The notes beneath the pieces were generated by a model. It was not told the origin of the DNA. It searched no databases and worked only from the letters and a program-made list of their open reading frames with translations. A stretch of 64,000 nucleotides of DNA from Planosporangium thailandense (GTDB taxonomy: Bacteria; Actinomycetota; Actinomycetes; Mycobacteriales; Micromonosporaceae). Shown here piece by piece: positions 1-8,146 of this stretch. The stretch spans positions 310,001-374,000 of the forward strand of contig NZ_JAATVY010000002.1 of the NCBI RefSeq assembly GCF_011947195.1, given 5' to 3'. The translations under genes were made by a program, and so were the position numbers. Numbering within the stretch: the first letter of the stretch is position 1; every line of letters starts with the position of its first letter.

Positions 1-729
1 CGAAGTGGTCGCCCGGACCCGGTAGCTCTGCCCGCCCGGCACGGTCACGCGTACGTTGCCGCTGCCGCTGGCGGCGTCCACGTCCTGCGCCACGGCCAGG
101 ACCAGCGTCGTGTTGCCCGACCCGGTGTGGGCCGTCGCGCTCGAACCCCGCAGCCCGGTCGCGTCGATGTTGCCGGAGCCGGCCTGGGCGATGGCCGCGC
201 CCGCCACCCCGGTCAGCCGCAGGTTCCCGGAGTCGGTGCGGGTCACGACCGCACCGCCGATCGAGGACAGTTCGATGTTGCCGGAACCGGCACGGGCGGT
301 GACGTCACCGGACGCGCCGCGCACCCGGATGTCCCCGGAGCCGACGTCGACCGACGCGGTCGCGATGTCGGTGAGCGTGAGGTTGCCCGAGCCGTTGTGC
401 CCGGTGACCCGCAGGTTGCTCGCTCCGGTCACCTCGTAGTCGACCGAGCAGCCCCGACCGCACGAGGTGTTCAGGACCAGGCGGTCGCCCTGCACGGAGT
501 CGGTGGACCCCGGCTTGGCGCCGGAGTACCGGACGCGACGTTTCACGTGAACCGAACCGTCCGAGGACCCGGACACGGTGACCCCGCCGGAGCCGCCCGT
601 GATGGCGACCGTCGTGATCGTGCCCGTCAGAGCCCGCTCGTCGCGGATCTCCTTGTCGGGGAGCAGGCCGCAGCCGCCCAGCAGCACAACCGTAGCCACG
701 CCGGCCCCGCCAGCCATCAGCATCCTCAC
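1..729 (-). CDS. GIN-domain (DUF4097-like) lipoprotein, 3' end outside window
   Basis: Reading leftwards from GTG at 729, the frame is open to the window edge (243 codons), so the C-terminus is missing. The N-terminus is a short hydrophobic segment ending in a lipobox (LLGGC, Cys at about residue 20), which predicts a membrane-anchored lipoprotein. The rest is a beta-helix-like run of repeats containing GSGN or GSGD roughly every 20 residues (for example HNGSGNLTL, DVGSGDIRV, RAGSGNIEL, QAGSGNIDA), the signature of GIN/DUF4097 putative auto-transporter adhesin domains. Its molecular role is not known. It is divergent from the two-component system, with about 130 bases between the starts. Confidence 0.85.
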   Translation of the reverse strand, partial: MRMLMAGGAGVATVVLLGGCGLLPDKEIRDERALTGTITTVAITGGSGGVTVSGSSDGSVHVKRRVRYSGAKPGSTDSVQGDRLVLNTSCGRGCSVDYEVTGASNLRVTGHNGSGNLTLTDIATASVDVGSGDIRVRGASGDVTARAGSGNIELSSIGGAVVTRTDSGNLRLTGVAGAAIAQAGSGNIDATGLRGSSATAHTGSGNTTLVLAVAQDVDAASGSGNVRVTVPGGQSYRVRATTS

Positions 730-812
730 GTCCGTAGACGCTATGGGCACGGACGCCTGACCCACATCCGGGACACTCCCCGAGTCAGCCCTGATGATCT
801 CCACCGAATGTT

Positions 813-853
813 CACACCGGTCGGCGATCCTCTCCACACCGGATCAATAGAGT
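813..853 (+). promoter_or_regulatory. Candidate autoregulatory boxes and leaderless promoter of the response regulator
   Basis: Two identical 8-base boxes, CACACCGG, lie at 813-820 and 835-842, 22 bases apart (two helical turns). A -10-like TAGAGT at 848-853 lies 8 bases before the ATG at 862. OmpR-type regulators commonly bind pairs of direct repeats close to their own promoter, so this is a plausible autoregulation site. No Shine-Dalgarno is visible, and a leaderless transcript is the simplest reading. Confidence 0.45.
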
Positions 854-861
854 GCGGCGGT

Positions 862-1548
862 ATGAGCCAACGCCGTGTACTGGTCGTGGAGGACGAGCGG
901 ACGATCGCCGAGTCGGTCGCCGCGCGGCTGCGCGCCGAAGGCTTCGCCGTCGATCTCGCCCACGACGGCCCGACCGCGGTCGCCAGGGCGCAGGCGCTCC
1001 ACCCCGACCTGGTGGTGCTGGACGTCATGCTGCCCGGCTTCGACGGGCTGGAGGTGTGCCGCCGCCTCCAGGCCGACCGGCCGGTGCCGGTACTGATGCT
1101 GACCGCGCGCGACGACGAGACCGACCTGCTCGTGGGGCTGGCGGTCGGGGCCGACGACTACCTCACCAAGCCGTTCTCGATGCGGGAGTTGGCGGCCCGG
1201 GTGCACGCGCTGCTGCGGCGGATGGACAAGCTGGCGGGTACGGCCAACCACCAACCGGCGGCCATCACCGTCGGTGACCTGGAGATCAACCGAGCCGAGC
1301 GGCGGGTCCGCCGGGCCGGCGTCGAGGCGCACCTCACCCCGATCGAGTTCGACCTGCTGGTCCATCTGGCCAGCCGGCCCCGCACCGTACTGCCGCGCGA
1401 ACGCCTGCTCGCCGAGGTGTGGGGCTGGTCCGACGCGTCCGGCACCCGTACCGTCGACAGCCACATCAAGGCCCTGCGGCGCAAGCTCGGACCGGACCTG
1501 ATCCGCACCGTGCACGGCGTGGGGTACGCGCTCGAGGTGCCGGCCTGA
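862..1548 (+). CDS. OmpR/PhoB-family response regulator
   Basis: This 228-residue protein has a receiver domain (about 1-120) with an acidic pocket (E10, D11), phospho-acceptor D54 in VVLDVMLP, a conserved T in MLTAR and K in YLTKPF. A winged-helix DNA-binding domain follows (about 130-228), ending in the usual VHGVGYALE. The same frame is open far upstream of 862, but MSQRRVLVVEDE is the normal family N-terminus and is preceded by a -10 box at leaderless distance. Its stop overlaps the kinase start by one base (TGATG), so the two are translationally coupled. It is the cognate regulator of the next gene; the signal is unknown. Confidence 0.93.
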   Translation: MSQRRVLVVEDERTIAESVAARLRAEGFAVDLAHDGPTAVARAQALHPDLVVLDVMLPGFDGLEVCRRLQADRPVPVLMLTARDDETDLLVGLAVGADDYLTKPFSMRELAARVHALLRRMDKLAGTANHQPAAITVGDLEINRAERRVRRAGVEAHLTPIEFDLLVHLASRPRTVLPRERLLAEVWGWSDASGTRTVDSHIKALRRKLGPDLIRTVHGVGYALEVPA

Positions 1549-2564
1549 TGGATCTCCTGCCGCGCCCGCTCGACCCGCTGCGTTCGATCAAGGTGAAGCT
1601 CGGCATCACGCTCGTCGGCGCCGGTGCCGCCGGGATCGCGGTGTTCACCTACGCGCTCGGGTTTTTCCCGCCGGTCACCTCACTCACCGCGATCGCCGTC
1701 GCGCTGATCACGTCGCAGGTGCTCGCGCACGGGATGACCGCACCGCTGCGGGAGATGACCGCCGCCGCGCGCGCCATGGCGCGCGGGGACTACAGCCGAC
1801 GCGTACGCGCGACCTCGCGCGACGAGGTCGGTCAGCTCGCGGAGGCGTTCAATCACATGGCCGCCGATCTCGCATCCGCCGACCAGCAGCGGCGGGAGCT
1901 CATCGCGAACGTGTCGCACGAGCTGCGTACCCCGATCTCCGCACTGCGGGCGGTACTGGAGAACATCGTCGACGGGGTGGCGAGCGCCGACCCGGCGACG
2001 CTGCGGACGGCGCTGGCCCAGACCGAGCGGCTCGGCCGGCTGGTCAGCGAGCTGCTCGACCTGTCCCGCATCGACGCGGGTGTCCTCGCCCTCGACCTCG
2101 AGGAGTTCCCGATCGCCGACCTGTTCGCGGACGTCGTCGCGGAGGCCGAGGTCGCGGCGGCGGCCCGGGACCGGAAGATCGTGTTTCGCACCGAGGTCGT
2201 ACCGGCCGACGCCACCGTCCACGCCGACCGCGAGCGGCTGCACCAGGTCGTCGTGAACCTGCTGGACAACGCCGTCCGTCACGGCCCTTCGGACGGTACG
2301 GTCACGGTTCGCGGCCGCCGCGACGCCGACCAGGTGGTCATCGATGTCGTGGACGAGGGGCCGGGGATCCCGGGCGAGGAGCGGCACCGCGTCTTCGAAC
2401 GGTTCACCCGAGGCGACCGGTCCACGGGCGGCGGTACCGGGCTCGGCCTCGCCATCGCCCGGTGGGTGGTCGAGCTGCACCACGGCACGATCGCCGTCGT
2501 CGACGCCGGCGAGGCGGCCGGCTGTCACATCCGGGTGCGGCTGCCCCACCCGGCCTCCACATAG
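1548..2564 (+). CDS. Membrane sensor histidine kinase (HAMP-HisKA-HATPase)
   Basis: The 338-residue kinase has two hydrophobic segments (about 17-38 and 43-60) with almost no extracytoplasmic loop between them. A HAMP linker follows (about 62-112), then a HisKA dimerisation domain with H124 in NVSHELRTP, then a HATPase_c domain with the N box (LLDNAVRHG), G1 box (DEGPGIP) and G2 box (GTGLGLAIA). The minimal extracellular region suggests an intramembrane or accessory-protein signal, and neighbouring membrane proteins (the GIN lipoprotein and DUF4153 protein) are candidate partners. It overlaps the regulator gene by one base. Confidence 0.93.
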   Translation: MDLLPRPLDPLRSIKVKLGITLVGAGAAGIAVFTYALGFFPPVTSLTAIAVALITSQVLAHGMTAPLREMTAAARAMARGDYSRRVRATSRDEVGQLAEAFNHMAADLASADQQRRELIANVSHELRTPISALRAVLENIVDGVASADPATLRTALAQTERLGRLVSELLDLSRIDAGVLALDLEEFPIADLFADVVAEAEVAAAARDRKIVFRTEVVPADATVHADRERLHQVVVNLLDNAVRHGPSDGTVTVRGRRDADQVVIDVVDEGPGIPGEERHRVFERFTRGDRSTGGGTGLGLAIARWVVELHHGTIAVVDAGEAAGCHIRVRLPHPAST

Positions 2565-2621
2565 GAATCACCCTCCGCCACTTCGATCCCACGCAGTTCG
2601 CCGCCGCCGGCGATCAGCGCG

Positions 2622-2677
2622 GCTTCGTGCTGCCCGAAAACCGCTTCATGGCGCGCGAGATCGCTTCGTGCTGCCCG
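2622..2677 (+). promoter_or_regulatory. Three phased direct repeats upstream of the DUF4153 gene
   Basis: The 15-mer GCTTCGTGCTGCCCG occurs identically at 2622-2636 and 2663-2677, and a partial copy (GCTTCATG) starts at 2643. The three units therefore start 21 and 20 bases apart, on one face of the helix, in the 132-base gap between the kinase and the next gene. The layout resembles an array of binding sites for the adjacent OmpR-type regulator. That link is inference. Confidence 0.4.
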
Positions 2678-2696
2678 CAAACGAGGAGTCCGCCGT

Positions 2697-4205
2697 ATGG
2701 AAGACAACCCGCAAGAGCACGTGGAGCCCCCAGCCACACCGGCGACGCCCGCGCCGGAGCCGGCCGCGCGCCCGCCGCGACCACGCCGATCGCCGTTTCC
2801 GGCCGCCCGATGGGAGGCGGCCCGCCGACCGGCCGGGCGCCCGGTGCTGGCAACGGTCGCGGTGGCCGCCGTCCTCGCGGCGGGGACGCTCACCATGGAC
2901 CGGCCGGGGCTCGGCTGGTTGCTGACCGGGCTCGCCCTCGCCGGCGTCGCGGCGGCCGCGAGCGTCGAACTGCGCGTCCGCCCCGACCTTTCCCGGTGCC
3001 TCTGGGCCGCCGCCGGGATCGCGTTGCTCGCCGTCGGCGCCGTACGTGCGGCCGATTGGCTGTACGCGGTGTGCGTTCCGGCCGCCGTGGCCTGTGCCGT
3101 CCAGGCCCTGCTCCCTGGCGGGTCGGTGCGTGCCATGCTCGCCGGCGCGCTCGCCGGGCCGGTGGCCGTGCTGCGGGCGTTGCCATGGGCCGGCCGTGGC
3201 CTGCGCGCCCTCGTGCCGCACGGCCGTCCGCAGGCCGCCGCCCGGCTGCTGGCCTCGATCGGGGTGAGTGGACTCCTGCTCGTCGTGTTCGGCGCGCTGT
3301 TCGCCAGCGCGGACGGCGCGTTCGCGGGACTGCTGGCCCGGATCGTGCCCGATGTGGATCTGCGCGGGGTACCCGGCCGGCTGTTCCTGTTCGTCGCCGT
3401 CGCGCTCGGCGCGCTGGGCGGCGCGTACCTCGTCGCGGCCCCACCACGGCTGCCCGACCCGGCCGAGCCCCGGCGCCCCTTGCGCCTGGCCGAATGGGCG
3501 CTACCGGTTGCCCTGCTCGACGCGCTCTTCGGGCTGTTCGTACTGGTACAGCTCACGGTGCTGTTCGGCGGCCGGGGCCACGTACTCCGCCCGGGTGGAC
3601 CGGACTTCGCGCAGTACGCCCGCAGCGGCTTCTGGCAACTGTCGGCCGTCACCGGGCTGACGCTCGTCGTCATCGGCGTGGTGGCGCGCGCGGCCCCGCG
3701 TACGGGCCGGCTGGACCGGGCCGCCATCCGCGTGCTCGTCGGCGCGCTGGCGATCCTCACCCTGGTGATCGTCGCGTCCGCGCTGAAGCGGATGGGGCTG
3801 TACGAGGACACGTACGGGTACACCCGGCTACGGCTGGCCGTCAGCGCGACCGAACTCTGGCTCGGTGTGCTGTTCGCGCTGGTACTGGTCGCCGGCGTCC
3901 GACTGCGGACGACCTGGCTGCCCCGGGCCGTCCTCATCAGCGCGGTCCTCGGCCTGCTCGCCTTCGCGGCGGCCGACCCGGACCGGTTCATCGCCGCCCG
4001 GAACGTCGACCGGTTCGAGCGGACCGGGCGGGTGGACGTGTTCTACCTGTCGGAGCTGTCCGCGGACGCGGCGCCCGAACTGGTCCGGCTCCCCGCCGAC
4101 CGGCGCGCGGACGCCGTCGCGCCGATCCGCCAGCGCCTTCAGCGCGACTCCTGGTACAGCTACAACTTCGGGCGGGCACGGGCCCGTACCGTCCTGCGCC
4201 CGTGA
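2697..4205 (+). CDS. DUF4153/DUF4173-family multi-pass membrane protein
   Basis: This 502-residue protein starts with a proline/alanine-rich cytoplasmic tail (about 1-45), followed by roughly eleven to twelve hydrophobic helices. A conserved stretch, RMGLYEDTYGYTRLRL, lies in the last third and is typical of the DUF4153/DUF4173 family. Function is unknown. It lies 132 bases behind the two-component genes on the same strand, an arrangement that suggests it is co-regulated with or senses for that system. The ATG at 2697 follows a GAGGAG Shine-Dalgarno-like motif. Confidence 0.8.
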   Translation: MEDNPQEHVEPPATPATPAPEPAARPPRPRRSPFPAARWEAARRPAGRPVLATVAVAAVLAAGTLTMDRPGLGWLLTGLALAGVAAAASVELRVRPDLSRCLWAAAGIALLAVGAVRAADWLYAVCVPAAVACAVQALLPGGSVRAMLAGALAGPVAVLRALPWAGRGLRALVPHGRPQAAARLLASIGVSGLLLVVFGALFASADGAFAGLLARIVPDVDLRGVPGRLFLFVAVALGALGGAYLVAAPPRLPDPAEPRRPLRLAEWALPVALLDALFGLFVLVQLTVLFGGRGHVLRPGGPDFAQYARSGFWQLSAVTGLTLVVIGVVARAAPRTGRLDRAAIRVLVGALAILTLVIVASALKRMGLYEDTYGYTRLRLAVSATELWLGVLFALVLVAGVRLRTTWLPRAVLISAVLGLLAFAAADPDRFIAARNVDRFERTGRVDVFYLSELSADAAPELVRLPADRRADAVAPIRQRLQRDSWYSYNFGRARARTVLRP

Positions 4206-4253
4206 CCGCGTGAGCTCTTCACGAGCATGGGAAGGTCGGGCAGACTGCCCGGC

Positions 4254-4655
4254 ATGGTGACCTCACCGGCGCAGCAGGGCGCGGCCGATCCCCCGAGGCG
4301 GGTACGCGTCGTGCTGGCCGAGGTGGCCCGCGCGAAGACGGCCGGGCACACCCGCCTCGAGCTCGAGGAGCAGAGCCAGATCGGGGAGGCGCTCGTCCGC
4401 GGGCTCGTGCGTACCCAGCTCGCGCTCGCCCTGCGCCTGGCCGCCGTGGTGGTGGTCGGGCTCGGCGGGCTGCCGCTGCTGTTCGCCGTCGCACCGGCGG
4501 TGGCCCGGGCCCGCCCGTTCGGCATCGCGCTGCCCTGGCTGCTGTTGGGGCTCGTCGCGTACCCGTTCCTGATCGTCGCCGGCTGGGCCTACGTGCACCT
4601 CGCCGAGCGCACCGAACGTGACTTCACCGCCCTGGTCGAACGGCCCGACAAGTGA
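4254..4655 (+). CDS. Small membrane protein coupled to a sodium:solute symporter
   Basis: The 133-residue protein has a charged N-terminal cytoplasmic part (about 1-60) and two transmembrane helices (about 62-84 and 92-115), then a short acidic tail. The start at 4254 is preferred over an in-frame ATG at 4227 because a CAGACT -10-like box at 4241-4246 sits 7 bases upstream, as in other leaderless genes here. It overlaps the symporter start by four bases (GTGA). Topology and context parallel the DUF485 protein before the second symporter at 14740, so it is probably a diverged accessory subunit. Confidence 0.75.
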   Translation: MVTSPAQQGAADPPRRVRVVLAEVARAKTAGHTRLELEEQSQIGEALVRGLVRTQLALALRLAAVVVVGLGGLPLLFAVAPAVARARPFGIALPWLLLGLVAYPFLIVAGWAYVHLAERTERDFTALVERPDK

Positions 4656-6352
4656 ATCCGTACGCCCTGCCCGCGGTCATCGGCGTCACGCTGGCGACGG
4701 TGGGCATCGGCGCGTACGGGCTGCGCCTGGCTCGGACAACGTCGGACTTTCTCGTCGCTTCTCGGATGATCAGTCCTACCTGGAACGCGGCGGCGATCGG
4801 CGGGGAATACCTGTCCGCCGCGAGCTTCCTGGGCGTCGCCGGCCTGGTCCTCAAGTACGGCGTCGACGTCCTGTGGTACCCCGTCGGCTTCGCCGCCGGG
4901 TACCTCGCACTGCTGCTGTTCGTGGCGGCGCCGCTGCGCCGCTCCGGGGCTTTCACCCTGCCCGACTTCTGCGAGCTGCGGCTCGGCTCCCGGCCGTTGC
5001 GGAAGCTCGCCACGGTGTTCGTGCTGTTCATCGGCTGGTTCTATCTGGTGCCGCAGCTCCAGGGGGCCGGCCTGACGCTGCAGACGGTCACCGGCGGCCC
5101 GTACGCCCTCGGCGCGATTCTCGTCGGTGGTGTCGTCACCGCGAACGTGGCCCTCGGCGGCATGCGGGCGATCACCTTCGTGCAGGCGTTCCAGTACTGG
5201 CTGAAGTTGACCGCGCTGGCCGTACCGGCGTTCTTCCTGATCGCCGCGTGGCACCACGACGGCCGGCCGGCGCTGGCGCCCGACGTCACGACGTTCGCCC
5301 GCCCGACCACCGTCGAGTTCGCCCACCCGACGGTGTTCGGCCTGGCGGGTGAGACGACCATCGGGGTACGGGGTGAGCTGGACGGGTCACGTGTCGACGG
5401 AGTGGTCGTGGTCCCCGCCGGTGAGCACACCGCCGGCGCGCACAGCACGCTGAGCTTCCCCCGGGGCGCGCGGGTGCCGACCGTACGCGGCGTGGCCAGC
5501 TCGTCGGGGCTCGCCTGGCTGCTGCCCGGCGGGGACGGCGGCCACCGGCTCTTCGCCACGTACTCGCTGATCCTGGCGACGTTTCTCGGCACGATGGGCC
5601 TGCCGCACGTACTCGTGCGCTTCTACACCAACCGCGACGGCGCCGCCGCCCGCCGTACGACGCTGGTGGTGCTCGCCCTCGTCGGGCTGTTCTACCTGCT
5701 GCCCGCGCTGTACGGCGTGCTCGGCCGGGTCTACGTGCCGCGGTTGCTGATGACCGGGGACAGCGACGCGGTGGTCCTGCTGCTGCCGTCCGCCGCGCTC
5801 GGGTCGGGCGCCACCGGTCAGCTGCTGGGCGCGCTGGTCGCGGCGGGCGCGTTCGCGGCGTTCCTGTCCACCTCGTCCGGGCTGCTCACCTCGGTCGCCG
5901 GGGTGCTGTCGACCGATGTGCTGGGACACGGGTCGGTACGGGACTTCCGCCGGTCGGCGATCGTCGCGGGACTCGTACCGCTGGCCCTGGCGCTGCGCGT
6001 GTCCGATCTCGACGTCTCGCAGGTGGTGGGGCTGGCGTTCGCGGTGGCCGCGTCGAGCTTCTGCCCGCTGCTGCTGCTCGGCATCTGGTGGCGGGGGCTC
6101 ACCGCGGCCGGCGCGGCGGCCGGAATCGTGGCCGGCGGCGGTGCGGCGGTCTCCGCGGTGCTGTTCACCGTCCTCGACGGGCCGACCGGCCGGGGCTGGG
6201 TCGGGGCGGTACTGGCCCAGCCGGCGGCGTGGACGGTTCCGCTGGCGTTCACGGTCATGGTCGTGGTGTCGCTGGCCACCCGGAAGCGGGTGCCGGCGAG
6301 CGTGGGCTCGACGATGCTGCGGCTGCACGCGCCGGACGCGCTGCGCCTCTGA
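4652..6352 (+). CDS. Sodium:solute symporter family protein (acetate-symporter-like)
   Basis: The 566-residue protein has about thirteen hydrophobic helices. SSS-family motifs are visible: a first-helix region ending DFLVASR, then IGGEYLSAASFLG, and GTMGLPHVLVRFYT, all closely matching the ActP-type protein at 15114-16793. A soluble insertion of about 100 residues (roughly 205-300), rich in charged and beta-type residues, interrupts the middle and is absent from the second symporter. The substrate is probably a monocarboxylate, but this is not certain. The GTG start overlaps the upstream stop (GTGA). Confidence 0.85.
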   Translation: MNPYALPAVIGVTLATVGIGAYGLRLARTTSDFLVASRMISPTWNAAAIGGEYLSAASFLGVAGLVLKYGVDVLWYPVGFAAGYLALLLFVAAPLRRSGAFTLPDFCELRLGSRPLRKLATVFVLFIGWFYLVPQLQGAGLTLQTVTGGPYALGAILVGGVVTANVALGGMRAITFVQAFQYWLKLTALAVPAFFLIAAWHHDGRPALAPDVTTFARPTTVEFAHPTVFGLAGETTIGVRGELDGSRVDGVVVVPAGEHTAGAHSTLSFPRGARVPTVRGVASSSGLAWLLPGGDGGHRLFATYSLILATFLGTMGLPHVLVRFYTNRDGAAARRTTLVVLALVGLFYLLPALYGVLGRVYVPRLLMTGDSDAVVLLLPSAALGSGATGQLLGALVAAGAFAAFLSTSSGLLTSVAGVLSTDVLGHGSVRDFRRSAIVAGLVPLALALRVSDLDVSQVVGLAFAVAASSFCPLLLLGIWWRGLTAAGAAAGIVAGGGAAVSAVLFTVLDGPTGRGWVGAVLAQPAAWTVPLAFTVMVVVSLATRKRVPASVGSTMLRLHAPDALRL

Positions 6353-6489
6353 CCGCTCCCCGCCCGTCCGAACGCTGCACGCTGTGCAGGATTCCGGGCT
6401 GCAAAACCCACAACTCCGATCGTCGGCTGCCGATGCTGTCCACATCGTGTCCAGAGACCTGATACGGCGTGAACGGGGAGAGTGGGAAC

Positions 6490-8073
6490 GTGAGGCGCTG
6501 GTGGCATGACCGGGGAGTGCGCACAAAGCTGCTCCTCGTTGCCGCGATCTCCGTCGTGGCGACGGCGAGCGTCGGTGCGGCTGGCATCAGTCAGCTCAAC
6601 TCGGTGACCGCGACCGCCAAGACGATCACCGATGAGCGGACCCAGCAGGCGCTGCGCATCAACGCGGCGCGAACCGCGTTGCTCCGGGAGGACGCGACCC
6701 TGCTCGAACACTCCGCGCTGTCCGACGACGTGTCGCGCAAGCGGGCCGAAGATGAGATCAAGGCCGACGACGCCGAGTACGACAAGTCCTGGGCCGCGTA
6801 CAAGAGCAACGCCAAGGGGCGCGTCGGCACCATCGCGGCGACCGAAGGCCTGATCAGCACCTATCGCACGCTGCGCGACAAGACGATGCTGCCGGCGAGC
6901 CGGGCCCATGACGTGCAGGCGTTCCAGAACGCCCGCTTCACCCAGAGCTCGGCGATCGCCATGGCCACGAGCAACCTCGACGAGCTGGCGCAGGCCGAGA
7001 CCGACGGGGTGGTGGCCGGTGGGCGCGACATCCAGCGGGCCAAGACGGACGCCGTCACGCTCGTCTTCGTGATCCTGGCCGTCGGTATGATCATCGTCCT
7101 GGTCGCGACGCGGCTGATCGCTTCGACGATCGTGGGGTCGGTACGGCGGGTCGAGCGGGCCTTCGCGGCGATCGCCGAGGGCGACCTCACCATGGCCGTC
7201 GACGTCCAGTCACGCGACGAGATCGGCCGGATGGCGGCCGGCTACGAACGCGCCCGTCAGGCGATGCGCGACACGGTCGCGGCGCTCGTACGCGCGGCGG
7301 AGGCGGTCAGCGAGTCCGCGAAGCAGGTCTACTCCTCCGGCACCCGGCTCGGCGCCTCCACCGCGGACGCCGCGCAGCAGGCGCAGGCGGTCACCGGCGC
7401 GGCCTCCATGGTGTCGACCAACGTCGAGGTCCTGTCGGCCGCCGGTGAGGAGATCGGCGCGTCCATCGAGTCGATCGCGCAGAGCGCCAACGAGGCGGTG
7501 CGGGTGGCCTCGGAGGCCGTGAACGTCGTCGCGAACACCACGGAGACCGTCAGCAAGCTCGGCAAGTCCTCGGCGGAGATCGGCGAGGTGGTCAAGGTGA
7601 TCACGTCGATCGCCGAGCAGACGAACCTGCTCGCGCTCAACGCCACCATCGAGGCCGCCCGCGCCGGCGAATCCGGCAAGGGCTTCGCGGTCGTGGCCGG
7701 CGAGGTCAAGGAGCTGGCCCAGGAGACCGCGCGAGCCACCGAGGACATCTCCCGGCGGGTACAGGCGATCCAGGACGACAGCAGCGGTGCGGTCGAGGCG
7801 ATCGGCGAGATCAGCCGTGTCATTGCCCAGATCAACGACTTCCAGCTCAGCATCGCGTCGGCGGTGGAGGAGCAGACTGCCACGACCACCGAGATGAGCC
7901 GCAACGTGGGTGAGGCCGCGAGCGGCTCGCGGGAGATCGCGACCACGATCGAGGAGCTGGCCGCCAGCGTCCAGAACGCGGCCAGCGACGCGTCCGTGAC
8001 CCAGGCGGCCGCGGCCGACCTGGATGGCACCGCCGCGCAGCTGCGCGAAGCGGTGCACAGGTTCCGCACGTGA
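6490..8073 (+). CDS. Methyl-accepting chemotaxis protein
   Basis: The protein of about 527 residues has an N-terminal transmembrane helix (about 12-32), a periplasmic helical bundle with the feel of a 4HB_MCP domain (about 35-185), a second helix (about 188-210), a HAMP domain and a long cytoplasmic coiled coil. The signalling hairpin tip reads [20 protein letters not shown], the hallmark of chemoreceptors. No C-terminal CheR/CheB pentapeptide is present. GTG 6490 has GGGGAG at 6475-6480; an upstream in-frame GTG at 6469 lacks one. No che or flagellar genes are nearby. The next gene encodes a binding protein that could present a ligand to it. Confidence 0.92.
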   Translation: MRRWWHDRGVRTKLLLVAAISVVATASVGAAGISQLNSVTATAKTITDERTQQALRINAARTALLREDATLLEHSALSDDVSRKRAEDEIKADDAEYDKSWAAYKSNAKGRVGTIAATEGLISTYRTLRDKTMLPASRAHDVQAFQNARFTQSSAIAMATSNLDELAQAETDGVVAGGRDIQRAKTDAVTLVFVILAVGMIIVLVATRLIASTIVGSVRRVERAFAAIAEGDLTMAVDVQSRDEIGRMAAGYERARQAMRDTVAALVRAAEAVSESAKQVYSSGTRLGASTADAAQQAQAVTGAASMVSTNVEVLSAAGEEIGASIESIAQSANEAVRVASEAVNVVANTTETVSKLGKSSAEIGEVVKVITSIAEQTNLLALNATIEAARAGESGKGFAVVAGEVKELAQETARATEDISRRVQAIQDDSSGAVEAIGEISRVIAQINDFQLSIASAVEEQTATTTEMSRNVGEAASGSREIATTIEELAASVQNAASDASVTQAAAADLDGTAAQLREAVHRFRT

Positions 8074-8146
8074 CCGCGGCAGCGCACCGGTACCCGTCCG
8101 GCGCACCGCGCCCAGTCTTCAGCACGCCAATGCTTGGGGGAAACTC

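Noticed and set aside
127-861. Long N-terminal extension of the response regulator frame
   Set aside because: The sequence from 127 to 861 in this frame is the antisense of the GIN-domain lipoprotein and has no domain; the regulator begins normally at 862.
2462-4213. Long overlapping plus and minus frames across the DUF4153 gene
   Set aside because: They are arginine/proline-rich shadows produced by GC-rich codon bias, without domains or ribosome-binding sites.
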